NCBI RefSeq assembly: GCF_011759385.1
Contig: NZ_JAARLY010000003.1
Location: 372,001 to 436,000, forward strand
Source: Oleiagrimonas sp. C23AA
GTDB lineage: Bacteria > Pseudomonadota > Gammaproteobacteria > Xanthomonadales > Rhodanobacteraceae
DNA length: 64,000 nucleotides
Direction: 5' to 3'
In this document: piece by piece, positions 54,813 to 64,000 of the stretch
Layout: the number at the start of each line of letters is the position of its first letter
Numbering within the stretch: the first letter of the stretch is position 1
Position numbers and translations under genes: made by a program
Notes under the pieces: generated by a model
The model's input: only the letters and a program-made list of their open reading frames with translations
Told to the model about the DNA's origin: nothing
Databases searched by the model: none

Positions 54813-54847
54813 TGCAATCCGGCGCCTGCGCTGGTCTTCATGGAAAC

Positions 54848-54875
54848 GAAAACGGGGCCGCAGGGCCCCGTTTTC
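54848..54875 (+). terminator. Bidirectional terminator between cbpA and the receiver gene
   Basis: A perfect 12-bp stem (GAAAACGGGGCC/GGCCCCGTTTTC) with loop GCAG has four A and four T at its base. It serves cbpA and the convergent pilH-like gene. Confidence 0.75.
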
Positions 54876-54900
54876 GTGTCGGCAGGTACCGCCGAATCGC

Positions 54901-55266
54901 TTACGCTGGCAGCAGTTGCCCCAGTGTGGCCGAGAGTTCGTCTTCCTTCACCGGCTTGGTGACATAGGCCTTGGCACCCTGACGAAGCCCCCACACCCGA
55001 TCGGTGTCCTGATCCTTGGTGGTGACCAGCACCACCGGGATATGCGCCGTCTCGGTGTCCTTGTTGATGGTGCGCGTGGCCTGGAAACCGTTGAGGTTGG
55101 GCATGACCACGTCCATCAGGATGAGGTCGGGCTTTTCGCGCCGCGCCATGTCGACGCCGGCCGCGCCGTCTTCGGCGGTCAGGGCCTCGTGGCCCAGTTT
55201 CTCGACAATGCGCTTGATGCCCAGCAGCTGCGAGGGCGAATCGTCGACGATCAGGATACGCGCCAT
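54901..55266 (-). CDS. pilH: Single-domain response regulator, PilH-like
   Basis: The 121-residue protein is one CheY-like receiver domain with no output domain. The phospho-acceptor Asp lies in LILMDVVMP, with acidic DD near the N terminus (IVDDS), Thr in VTTKD and Lys in TKPV. The full chain resembles PilH of Pseudomonas (ARILIVDDSP, NGFQATR, IPVVLVTTKDQDTDRVWG-RQGA), which acts in the Pil-Chp twitching pathway. No pilG, pilI, pilJ or chpA is nearby, so the link to type IV pili is by similarity only. Confidence 0.8.
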   Translation of the reverse strand: MARILIVDDSPSQLLGIKRIVEKLGHEALTAEDGAAGVDMARREKPDLILMDVVMPNLNGFQATRTINKDTETAHIPVVLVTTKDQDTDRVWGLRQGAKAYVTKPVKEDELSATLGQLLPA

Positions 55267-55380
55267 GGATGATGTCCTATCGAAATCAATCTCGGAAGAT
55301 TCTACGTGTCTGCCGCGCGCCATCCAAGCCAGGGCAAAACGTTTTTGAATCAGTGAATTATGATTTTTATTTGAAGCTTG

Positions 55381-56397
55381 TTAGTCGTTGTTGGCCGAAT
55401 CGAACGCCACCAGCGTGCGCCCAAACGACTGTCCCTTGAGCATGCCATCAAAACACCCGGCAAGGCCATCGATGTCCACTTCCTGGGTACATATGCGTTC
55501 CAGATGCTGTGGCTTCCAGTCGTCGGCCAAGTGCGCCCAGACCTCGTCACGAATGTCGCGCGCGGTGCCGGCCGAGGCCACGCCGAGCAGGCTGACGCCG
55601 CGGATGATGAAGGGCATCACCGTGGTCGGCAGGGCGGTGTCACCAACCAGGCCGCAGTTGGCGACGTTGCCGTACGGCGCGATGCGCGCCAGCAGGCCGG
55701 CCAGCATACGCCCACCGACGTTGTCCAATGCGCCACCGAACTGGGCCGAGGCCATGGGCTTGTCGTCGAAGTCCAGCTGATGGCGGTCGATGCACTGACT
55801 GGCGCCGATCTGAAGCAGCCAGTCAAAACGCTCGGGCTTGCCGCTGATGGCATGCACTTCGAAGCCGGCGCGGCTATAGATATCCACCGCCAGCATGCCG
55901 ACGCCACCGGTGGCGCCGGTAACGGCCAGTGGCCCCATCTCCGGCGTCTGACGGTTATCGCGCATGCGCAGCAGACCCAGCGCGGCCGTAAAGCCGGCGG
56001 TGCCCAGGATCATCGATTCGCGCAGGCTCAGCCCGGCCGGCAGCGGAATGGTCCATTCGGCCGGCAAGCGCACGTACTGGCTGTAACCGCCGTCGCGGGT
56101 TTCGGACAGACCGCTGCCGGTACACAGCACGGCGTCGCCTTCCTTGAAGCTGGCATCGCTGGAGGCGACCACGTGGCCGGCCACGTCGATGCCGCCGACC
56201 AGCGGGAAGCGACGCAGGATCTTGCCCGTGCCGGTGCCGGCCAGGGCGTCCTTGTAATTGACCGACGAGTAGGCGGCGCGGATCACCACCTCGCCGGGAG
56301 ACAGCTCATCCAGCGTCAGCGATTCCAGGCCGGCGCGATGGCCGTCATCGTCACGATGGATGCGAAAAGCGCGGAACGCTTGGTTCGGCGTAGACAT
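55381..56397 (-). CDS. YhdH/AcuI-type MDR family NADPH oxidoreductase
   Basis: The 338-residue medium-chain reductase has YSSVNYKDALAGTGTGKILRRFPLVGGIDVAGHV at the N terminus and the Rossmann motif VTGATGGVGMLAVD near residue 160. It lacks the zinc ligands of alcohol dehydrogenases, as expected for the YhdH/YhfP family, which includes acryloyl-CoA reductase AcuI. It likely reduces an alpha,beta-unsaturated carbonyl or acyl-CoA. It starts 29 nt after the methyltransferase stop on the same strand. Confidence 0.88.
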   Translation of the reverse strand: MSTPNQAFRAFRIHRDDDGHRAGLESLTLDELSPGEVVIRAAYSSVNYKDALAGTGTGKILRRFPLVGGIDVAGHVVASSDASFKEGDAVLCTGSGLSETRDGGYSQYVRLPAEWTIPLPAGLSLRESMILGTAGFTAALGLLRMRDNRQTPEMGPLAVTGATGGVGMLAVDIYSRAGFEVHAISGKPERFDWLLQIGASQCIDRHQLDFDDKPMASAQFGGALDNVGGRMLAGLLARIAPYGNVANCGLVGDTALPTTVMPFIIRGVSLLGVASAGTARDIRDEVWAHLADDWKPQHLERICTQEVDIDGLAGCFDGMLKGQSFGRTLVAFDSANND

Positions 56398-56426
56398 GCT
56401 TTTTACCTCGTGTCGCTAGAGAGGTT

Positions 56427-57281
56427 TCAGGCCGCGTCCAGGCGCACGATGCCGGACATGCGGCGTTGGCGCTGGCGACTCTGCGGGCTTTGCAGGCGCG
56501 AGAGAAACTGCCAGAACGCGGCACCCTTCATGGTGCGGTTCAGACGCCGGGCCTCATCCCAGGTGGAACGAAACTCACCCTCGCGCCAGCCGTAGGCATC
56601 GAAGAAGGCGGTACCGGCGGCCGGCGCAAACTGCATGGGTGCATTGCCGGCCTTCAGCTGCTGACCCCAGCGACGCTTGAGCATTTTCAGAAGGCGCGGC
56701 GAGACCAGATCGGTGATCCACCAGCGCGCCTGCGCGATGTCGTGCAGATCGGCCGCCAGCGCGGCGACCTGATCATCGGGCAGATAGACCAACAGGCCTT
56801 CGGTGATGACCAGCACCGGCCCCTGCATCGCGGCACGCTCGAACAGCTGGCGTCGTGCCCGAGCCTGGCGCAGGTCGGTTTCGACCAGTTGCAGGGAGCA
56901 GCGGGGCACCTCGCCAAGCATGCCGGCGCGATAACGCTCGATCAGCGTAGGTTGGTCGGCGTGCAGCCAGCGCAGCGTCGAGGGCAGCGGCAGGCGGTAG
57001 GGACGGGTATCGAAGCCGGCGGCGAGATTCAGCACAGTACCGGCGCCGTTTCGCACGGCGTCGGTGACCAGCTCATCGATGACCGCGGTGCGTACGATCA
57101 GCGGCCAGGCCATGCGTGCGCCGCCAGGCATGTGGCGCACGATGGCGTGGCCGCGTTCGCCGGCCAGACGCTCGGCGAACGGATCGTTGAACAATGCATC
57201 CGGCCGCGCCGTCTCCATGGCCCGGTAGGCCGCGATCCAGTGTGCGGTGTCGGCGACGTCGCGGATCGGGGTGGCAGCCAT
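56427..57281 (-). CDS. SAM-dependent methyltransferase, leucine carboxyl methyltransferase (PF04072-like) family
   Basis: The 284-residue protein has TAHWIAAYRAMETARPDALFNDPFAERLAG near its start and the SAM site VLNLAAGFDTRPYRL followed by an acidic strand end (HADQPTLIERY). Later, VLVITEGLLVYLPDDQV is typical of this family of small-molecule O-methyltransferases. The substrate is unknown. The gene starts only 18 nt after lpdA on the same strand, so it is probably transcribed with the OGDH genes; the functional reason is not obvious. Confidence 0.85.
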   Translation of the reverse strand: MAATPIRDVADTAHWIAAYRAMETARPDALFNDPFAERLAGERGHAIVRHMPGGARMAWPLIVRTAVIDELVTDAVRNGAGTVLNLAAGFDTRPYRLPLPSTLRWLHADQPTLIERYRAGMLGEVPRCSLQLVETDLRQARARRQLFERAAMQGPVLVITEGLLVYLPDDQVAALAADLHDIAQARWWITDLVSPRLLKMLKRRWGQQLKAGNAPMQFAPAAGTAFFDAYGWREGEFRSTWDEARRLNRTMKGAAFWQFLSRLQSPQSRQRQRRMSGIVRLDAA

Positions 57282-57299
57282 GGAGAGGGCGGTGCAGGA

Positions 57300-58733
<1,434 letters not shown>

Positions 58734-58775
58734 CTAGATTCTGGTAGGGGAATGCAAGGGCGTCTCTCAGACGTT

Positions 58776-58802
58776 GAAACGGGCGCCCTGGGCGCCCGTT
58801 TC
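58776..58802 (-). repeat. Intercistronic hairpin between sucB and lpdA
   Basis: Perfect 12-bp arms (GAAACGGGCGCC and GGCGCCCGTTTC on the plus strand) enclose a three-base loop, 11 nt past the sucB stop. The U run is only three bases (read on the minus strand), so partial termination or 3'-end protection of sucAB mRNA is plausible. Confidence 0.65.
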
Positions 58803-58813
58803 CGGAGCGGGCC

Positions 58814-60049
58814 TTACATGCCCAGCAGCATGCGGTGCGGGTTTTCCAGCTGGTCCTTGATATCGACCAGGAACAGCACCGCATCCTTGCCGTCGATGAT
58901 GCGGTGATCGTAGGACAGCGCGATGTACATCATCGGCGCGGCGACGATCTCGCCATTGTCGGCCACCACCGGACGCTGCTTGATGGTGTGCATGCCCAGG
59001 ATGGCGCTCTGCGGCGGGTTGACGATCGGCGTGGACAGCAGCGAACCGAAGGTGCCGCCGTTGGTCACGGTGAAGGTGCCGCCCTGCAGGTCGTCCAGGG
59101 TCAGCTTGCCGGCGCGGGCGCGCTTGGCGTAGTCGACGATGGCCGCCTCGATGTCGGCGAAGCTCATGTTCTGCGCATCGCGCAGCACCGGCGTGACCAG
59201 GCCCTTGTCGGTGGATACGGCAATGGAGACGTCCTGGTAGCCGTGATAGACGATGTCGTCACCGTCGACCGAGGCGTTGACCACCGGACGGCGCTTGAGC
59301 GCTTCGCACACGGCCTTGACGAAGAAGCTCATGTAGCCGAGCTTGACGTCGTTTTCCTTCAGGAACTGCTCGCCGAAGGTCTTGCGTACCTTGGCCACCT
59401 CGGCCAGGTTCACCTCGTTGAAGGAGGTGAGCATGGCGATGGAGTCCTTGGACTGCATCAGACGCTCGGCGATGCGCTTGCGGATGCGCGTCATCGGCAC
59501 GCGCTCTTCCGGACGCTCGCCCGGCGTGGCCGGCGCCGGGGCGCTGCTCTTGGCGCCGCCCTTGCCGTGGTTGACCAGGTCTTCCTTGGTCACGCGGCCG
59601 CCGCGGCCGGTGCCTTCCACCTTGCTCGGGTCGATACCTTCCTCGGTGGCCACGCGACGGCCGGCCGGGGAAAGCTCGTCGGCGCCCTTGGGCGCTTCCT
59701 TGGAGCCGCTCTTGGCCGCGGACTTGGCGCTGTCGTCCTTGCCCTTGTCATCGGCCTGGTCGTCGCTTTTGGCCTCGGCCTTGTCCTCGCTCTTGGACGG
59801 AGCCGCGGCGGCGCCTTCCTCGATCAGGGCGATGACCTGCTCGCCTTCGACCGTGTCGCCTTCGTCGTGGATGATTTCCTTGATCACGCCGTCAACCGGG
59901 CTGGGCACTTCCAGCACCACCTTGTCGGTTTCCAGATCCACCAGGTTCTCGTCGCGGCTGACCGCGTCGCCGGCCTTCTTGTGCCAGGTGGCGATGGTGG
60001 CGTCGGATACCGATTCGGGGAGTACCGGGACTTTGACTTCGATGGCCAT
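58814..60049 (-). CDS. sucB: Dihydrolipoyllysine succinyltransferase (OGDH E2)
   Basis: The 411-residue core of the 2-oxoglutarate dehydrogenase complex has an N-terminal lipoyl domain with the modified Lys43 in [11 protein letters not shown]. An Ala/Lys/Asp/Ser-rich linker follows (~80-120), then a peripheral subunit-binding domain (~122-157; [28 protein letters not shown]). The catalytic domain carries His382 and Asp386 (SYDHRIIDG). It starts about 50 nt after sucA ends. Confidence 0.95.
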   Translation of the reverse strand: MAIEVKVPVLPESVSDATIATWHKKAGDAVSRDENLVDLETDKVVLEVPSPVDGVIKEIIHDEGDTVEGEQVIALIEEGAAAAPSKSEDKAEAKSDDQADDKGKDDSAKSAAKSGSKEAPKGADELSPAGRRVATEEGIDPSKVEGTGRGGRVTKEDLVNHGKGGAKSSAPAPATPGERPEERVPMTRIRKRIAERLMQSKDSIAMLTSFNEVNLAEVAKVRKTFGEQFLKENDVKLGYMSFFVKAVCEALKRRPVVNASVDGDDIVYHGYQDVSIAVSTDKGLVTPVLRDAQNMSFADIEAAIVDYAKRARAGKLTLDDLQGGTFTVTNGGTFGSLLSTPIVNPPQSAILGMHTIKQRPVVADNGEIVAAPMMYIALSYDHRIIDGKDAVLFLVDIKDQLENPHRMLLGM

Positions 60050-60099
60050 GAGTGGGTCCTGTTGAGTCTTGGCTTTGAGCGATTAAGCGTGGAATGGGG

Positions 60100-62937
60100 T
60101 TATTCGGCCGCGTGGCCGTTGTCGATCGGGGCCGTCAGCGCCTGCTCGAGCAGGGCCTTCTGTTCGGCCACGTGCTCGGCAAAGTGACCGCAGGCCGGAG
60201 CCGGCGAGCGGGCACGACCGGCGTAGGACAGCGCATACTTGTCCTCGACGCAGGCTTGCAGGTGATGACGAATCTGGAACCAGGCGCCCTGATTCATGGG
60301 CTCTTCCTGACACCAGATCACTTCCTTGGCGCTACCGTACTTGGCAAGTTCGGCCTTCACCAGTTCGCGCGGGAACGGATACAGCTGCTCGACGCGGACA
60401 ATGGCGACATCGTCAATGCCGTCCTTCTCGGCCTGCTCGAACAGGTCGTAGTAGACACGGCCCGAGCACAGCACCATGCGCTTGACCTTCTTGTCGGTCT
60501 TGATGCGGCTGTCGGGAATCACGTTCTGGAACGTGCCATTGGCCAGCTCGTCCAGGCTGGACACGGCCAGCTTGTGGCGCAGCAGCGACTTGGGCGTCAT
60601 CACGATCAACGGCTTGCGCACCTTGCGCAGCATCTGCCGGCGGATCATGTGGAAGGCCTGCGCCGGGGTGGTCGGCACGCATACCTGCATGTTGTTGAGC
60701 GCGCACAGCTGCAGATAGCGCTCCAGGCGCGCGGAGGAATGCTCCGGACCCTGGCCCTCGTAGCCGTGCGGCAGGAACAGCGCCAGACCGCACTTGCGGC
60801 CCCACTTGGCCTCGCCGGCGCTGATGAATTGGTCAATGACCACCTGGGCGCCGTTGGCAAAGTCGCCGAACTGGCCTTCCCAGATCACCAGCGTGTTCGG
60901 GTCGGCGGTGGCATAGCCGTACTCGAAGCCCATCACGCCTTCCTCGCTGAGCAGCGAGTCGATGACCGCAACGCTCTGTTCGGGGTCGACGTCGGCCAGC
61001 GGCAGGGCGGTGCGACCGGTCTTCTGGTCGTGCAGCACGGCATGGCGATGGAAGAAGGTGCCGCGGCCCGAATCCTGGCCGACCATGCGCAGGCCGTAGC
61101 CTTCGCCGATCAGGCCGGCGTAGGCCAGGTTCTCGGCAAAGCCCCAGTCGCACGGCTGGTCGCCGGCGGCCATGGCCGCGCGCGTCTCGTAGATCTTCTT
61201 CACACGCGAATGCAGGGTGAAGTCTTCGGGCGTCTTCAGGATCACGTCCAGCAGCTTGGACATGGTCTTGCGGTCCAGCGCGGTGTCGACCTTCTCGTCG
61301 AGGCTGCCTTCCAGGTGGTTGGACCACTCGAAGGTGGTGCCGCCACGTGCATCGGCGTCGATCTCGGCGACCGGCTTGCCTTCTTCCAGCTGCTTGCGAT
61401 AGGCGTCGACCACGGCCTGCGCCTTGTCGCTGTCGATGACCTTGGCTTCCTGCAGGCGCTCGGCATACAGCGCGCGGGTGGTCGGGCGCTTGCGGATCAC
61501 CTGGTACATCAGCGGCTGCGTCGCCGCCGGCTCGTCGGCCTCGTTGTGGCCGTTGCGGCGGTAGCAGACCAGGTCGATGACCACGTCCTTCTTGAAGGTC
61601 TGGCGGAACTCGTAGGCCAGACGCGTCACCTGCAACACCGCTTCCGGATCGTCGCCATTCACATGGAACACCGGCGCGTTGACCATCTTGGCCACGTCGG
61701 TGCAGTACATGGTCGAGCGCGCGTCGTGCGGGTTCGAGGTGGTAAAGCCGACCTGGTTGTTGATCACCACGTGGATGGTGCCGCCGACGGCAAAGCCGCG
61801 CGCCTGCGACATCTGCAGCGTCTCGAACACCACGCCCTGGCCGGCGAAGGCGGCGTCGCCGTGGATCAGCAGCGGCATGATGCGCTCGTGGTCGTCGTCA
61901 TGGCGGCGCGTCTGGCGCGCGCGCACCGAACCGACCACCACCGGGTCGACAATCTCCAGATGCGACGGGTTGAAGGCCAGCGCCAGATGCACGGTGTTGT
62001 CACCGGTCTTGACGTCGGCCGAGAAGCCCATGTGGTACTTCACGTCGCCCGTGCGCTCGGGATCGTTGGGATGCTCGAACTTGCCCTCGAACTCGTCGAA
62101 CAGCTGCAGTGGCGGCTTGCCGAGGGTGTTCACCAGCACGTTGAGGCGGCCGCGATGGGCCATGCCGATGACCAGCTCGCGCATGCCGCGCTCACCGCCG
62201 CGGCGGATCACTTCGTCGAGCATGGGAATGAGGCTGTCGCCACCTTCCAGCGAGAAGCGCTTCTGGCCCACGTAACGGGTGTGCAGATAGCGCTCCAGGC
62301 CTTCGGCGGCGGTCAGGCGCTCGAGCACGCGCAGGCGTTCGTCGGTGTTCAGGCCCGGATCACCGGCGGCCTTTTCCAGGCGCGAGTAGATCCAGCGACG
62401 TTGCTCGTGGTCGCTGATGTGCATGAACTCGGCGCCGATGGTGCGCGTGTAGGTCGCCTTAAGGCGCGTCCACAGCTCGCGCAGCTTCAGGCGGCTGTCA
62501 CCACCGTAGGTGCCGGTATCAAATTCGGTGTCCAGATCCTTTTCGGACAGGCCATGGAAGGGCAGGTCCAGATCCGGCGGGGTGTGCTTCTCGGCCAGGC
62601 CCAACGGGTCCAGATCGGCGCCCAGGTGGCCGCGCGAACGATACGCGGTCAAAAGGCGCAGCACGCCGGCCTGCTTGCGGGCATGCGCATCACTGACCGG
62701 AGCGGCGGCAGCGGCGCCGGGGCGTTGCTTTTGCGCTGCTTCGATGCGGGCGATGGCCTGCGAATGGGGCATGTCGACGCGGCCGGCACTGGGCAGCTGG
62801 TCGAAATACCGGCGCCACTGCTCGGGCACCGATTCGGGGTTGTCCAGCCAGGCCTCGTAAACCGACTCGACATAATCGGCATTGCCGCCTGCGAGCTGGG
62901 AGGACTCGAAAAACTTGCGGATCAGGTTTTCGCTCAC
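60100..62937 (-). CDS. sucA: 2-oxoglutarate dehydrogenase E1 component
   Basis: The thiamine-diphosphate enzyme decarboxylates 2-oxoglutarate in the TCA cycle and transfers succinyl to SucB. Family blocks are RKFFESSQLAGGNADYVESVYEAWL, GMAHRGRLNVLVN, the cofactor region CYRRNGHNEADEP, and the C-terminal QEEPMNQGAW. I chose the GTG at 62937 (VSENLIRKFF, 945 residues) because GGTGG lies four bases upstream and homology begins there; an in-frame GTG at 62955 adds six residues. It is first in the operon, behind a perfect TATAAT. Confidence 0.95.
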   Translation of the reverse strand: MSENLIRKFFESSQLAGGNADYVESVYEAWLDNPESVPEQWRRYFDQLPSAGRVDMPHSQAIARIEAAQKQRPGAAAAAPVSDAHARKQAGVLRLLTAYRSRGHLGADLDPLGLAEKHTPPDLDLPFHGLSEKDLDTEFDTGTYGGDSRLKLRELWTRLKATYTRTIGAEFMHISDHEQRRWIYSRLEKAAGDPGLNTDERLRVLERLTAAEGLERYLHTRYVGQKRFSLEGGDSLIPMLDEVIRRGGERGMRELVIGMAHRGRLNVLVNTLGKPPLQLFDEFEGKFEHPNDPERTGDVKYHMGFSADVKTGDNTVHLALAFNPSHLEIVDPVVVGSVRARQTRRHDDDHERIMPLLIHGDAAFAGQGVVFETLQMSQARGFAVGGTIHVVINNQVGFTTSNPHDARSTMYCTDVAKMVNAPVFHVNGDDPEAVLQVTRLAYEFRQTFKKDVVIDLVCYRRNGHNEADEPAATQPLMYQVIRKRPTTRALYAERLQEAKVIDSDKAQAVVDAYRKQLEEGKPVAEIDADARGGTTFEWSNHLEGSLDEKVDTALDRKTMSKLLDVILKTPEDFTLHSRVKKIYETRAAMAAGDQPCDWGFAENLAYAGLIGEGYGLRMVGQDSGRGTFFHRHAVLHDQKTGRTALPLADVDPEQSVAVIDSLLSEEGVMGFEYGYATADPNTLVIWEGQFGDFANGAQVVIDQFISAGEAKWGRKCGLALFLPHGYEGQGPEHSSARLERYLQLCALNNMQVCVPTTPAQAFHMIRRQMLRKVRKPLIVMTPKSLLRHKLAVSSLDELANGTFQNVIPDSRIKTDKKVKRMVLCSGRVYYDLFEQAEKDGIDDVAIVRVEQLYPFPRELVKAELAKYGSAKEVIWCQEEPMNQGAWFQIRHHLQACVEDKYALSYAGRARSPAPACGHFAEHVAEQKALLEQALTAPIDNGHAAE

Positions 62938-63018
62938 GTCACCACCGAAAAACACGAATGGGCGCGCAGCGGCGCGCCGGTTTGAATGGGTTTGCCGCTG
63001 CAGCTCAAAAACCCGTCA

Positions 63019-63049
63019 ATTATACCGGGTAGCGGCCGAGCCGCGGCAA
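63019..63049 (-). promoter_or_regulatory. Candidate promoter of the sucA operon
   Basis: Read on the minus strand, TATAAT (63024 to 63019) is a perfect -10 box. TTGCCG (63049 to 63044) is the likely -35 at a rather long 19-bp spacing. The leader would be about 75 nt. Confidence 0.55.
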
Positions 63050-63113
63050 GGTTTGGACTAAAGGCTGGGTACATGTTCTTAAGGGCCTGACCCTTGGCGT
63101 TGGGGCGCATGGG

Positions 63114-64000
63114 CTAAATATCCAGTGCGCGCCAGGCGGTGGCCGGCTGGGCACGTTCCCATACTTGTTCAAAATAGCGTTGCAGGCGCGCATGTTCGGA
63201 CGCGCCAAGGGTGGAACCGCGCCCATCAAAGCGCGTGGCCAGCGGCCGTACCAGATAACCGCCGGCATCATTGAGCAGAAAGGCCGACGGATAGGCCCGG
63301 TCGGCGTCCTCGCACAGTACGCGCAGCTCAATGGCGCTGGGCAGGCGCTGGGCCAGTGCCAGCAGCCGGTGATCATCGCGCGTAGGGCGCTCGGTGTCGG
63401 CCAGGAGCACGCGCACGCGATGATTGCGCCCGCCCGTGGCCAGCCGCCGCACTGCGGTAAGCGCGGCGTCGCTGTCCAGGATGCCCGGCTCCAGTGCCTC
63501 ACTGTGCACGCAGATGCTGCGTCGGGCCTGGGTGATCAACTGTGCGTAGACATCGCGCACTTCTTCGCGGCTGCGCGTGGACAGCGCTTGCGGGGTGTCG
63601 CTTTCCGAGGGCGCATTGAGCGCCAGCCGCATCGGCTTGTGCGTGATGCCGGCCTCGACAAAGGTGTCACCGCAGACGCTGAAGCCATGGGCCTGATAAA
63701 AGCCCAGCGCGCTGACCTGCGCGTGCAGGTGAACTTCCGGCCAGCCCAGCGTGCGGGCCCGTTCAATCAGGCGCTTGAGCATCACCGTGCCCACGCCGCG
63801 ACCTCGCCAGGCTTTGAGTACCGCCATGCGGCCGATCTTGTGTTCGGGGGTCAGCCGGCCGGTGCCGATTGGTGTGCCATCGGCATCGCGCGCCAGCACA
63901 TGCTCGCACTCGGGATCGAGAGCATCCCACTCTTCTTCGACCGGCACCTGTTGTTCATCGACAAAGACCACCGTGCGCACATGCCGAAGGGCCTCGCGAT
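63114..64000 (-). CDS. GNAT acetyltransferase with extra C-terminal domain (5' end outside window)
   Basis: The frame stays open through base 64000 and codes for REALRHVRTVVFVDEQQVP, a typical GNAT beginning, so the GTG at 63980 is internal and the start lies beyond the window. The visible 294 residues hold a GNAT domain with the acetyl-CoA loop WRGRGVGTVML and VSALGFYQAHGF. A second domain of ~160 residues (from SREEVRDVYAQLITQARRSICVHSEALEPGILD) follows, which I do not recognise with confidence. The substrate is unknown. It may be the first gene upstream of sucA, with ~160 nt between. Confidence 0.82.
   Translation of the reverse strand, partial: REALRHVRTVVFVDEQQVPVEEEWDALDPECEHVLARDADGTPIGTGRLTPEHKIGRMAVLKAWRGRGVGTVMLKRLIERARTLGWPEVHLHAQVSALGFYQAHGFSVCGDTFVEAGITHKPMRLALNAPSESDTPQALSTRSREEVRDVYAQLITQARRSICVHSEALEPGILDSDAALTAVRRLATGGRNHRVRVLLADTERPTRDDHRLLALAQRLPSAIELRVLCEDADRAYPSAFLLNDAGGYLVRPLATRFDGRGSTLGASEHARLQRYFEQVWERAQPATAWRALDI

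Noticed and set aside
60094-62985. 963-codon open frame on the plus strand across sucA
   Set aside because: Antisense shadow of sucA, which is conserved along its whole length. The plus frame has no family features.

Overview
The window is core chromosome of a high-GC gammaproteobacterium, most likely Xanthomonadales and probably Rhodanobacteraceae. This placement is inferred from gene order (secG, tRNA-Leu, nuoA-N, initiator tRNA, rimP-nusA-infB-rbfA-truB-rpsO-pnp), from a separate nuoC and nuoD, from mtnA lying close to gyrA, and from a class III PHA synthase. I see no rRNA, IS element, prophage, integrase, attachment site, CRISPR array or replication origin. Genes are packed tightly and no gene-free stretch exceeds about 290 nt.

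Layout. 1-7.3 kb: a GGDEF-EAL protein cut by the left edge, a membrane-anchored GltB-like flavoprotein, a small unknown protein, a MASE2-GGDEF cyclase, a rhomboid protease, and a translationally coupled DAGK-type lipid kinase and metallophosphoesterase. 7.4-19.7 kb: a mixed housekeeping block with a PfpI-family protein, a PBP4-type lipoprotein, a class II sirtuin divergent from nicotinate phosphoribosyltransferase, glutathione peroxidase, a MATE exporter, SlyD, phospholipase A, an EF-hand protein, a YcaQ/AlkX-like glycosylase, an OmpA-type lipoprotein and an SDR oxidoreductase. 19.8-35.8 kb: tpiA, secG, tRNA-Leu(GAG) and the complete 14-gene complex I operon. 35.8-45.1 kb: initiator tRNA and the transcription/translation operon rimP to pnp, with terminators behind the tRNA and before rpsO. 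45.2-52.6 kb: phaE-phaC, a HAD phosphatase, mtnA-gtrA and gyrA. 52.7-55.3 kb: peroxiredoxin, hsp20 behind a sigma-32-like promoter, cbpA and a PilH-like receiver protein. 55.4-63.0 kb (minus strand): the 2-oxoglutarate dehydrogenase operon sucA-sucB-lpdA, followed closely by a methyltransferase and a YhdH/AcuI-type reductase. 63.1-64.0 kb: a GNAT protein cut by the right edge.

How it works together: the centre encodes energy conversion (complex I, triose phosphate isomerase, OGDH) beside the ribosome/RNA maturation operon. The flanks hold envelope, stress, c-di-GMP and carbon-storage functions. Nothing here amounts to an undescribed multi-gene system. The points most worth a second look are cis-regulatory: the hairpin-terminator abutting the rpsO Shine-Dalgarno, two terminators between the initiator tRNA and rimP, and an intercistronic hairpin between sucB and lpdA. 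Others are the two extra genes behind lpdA, Ala at GyrA position 83, and the histone-like tail of PhaE. Operon membership, promoter activity and lineage are inferences from sequence only.
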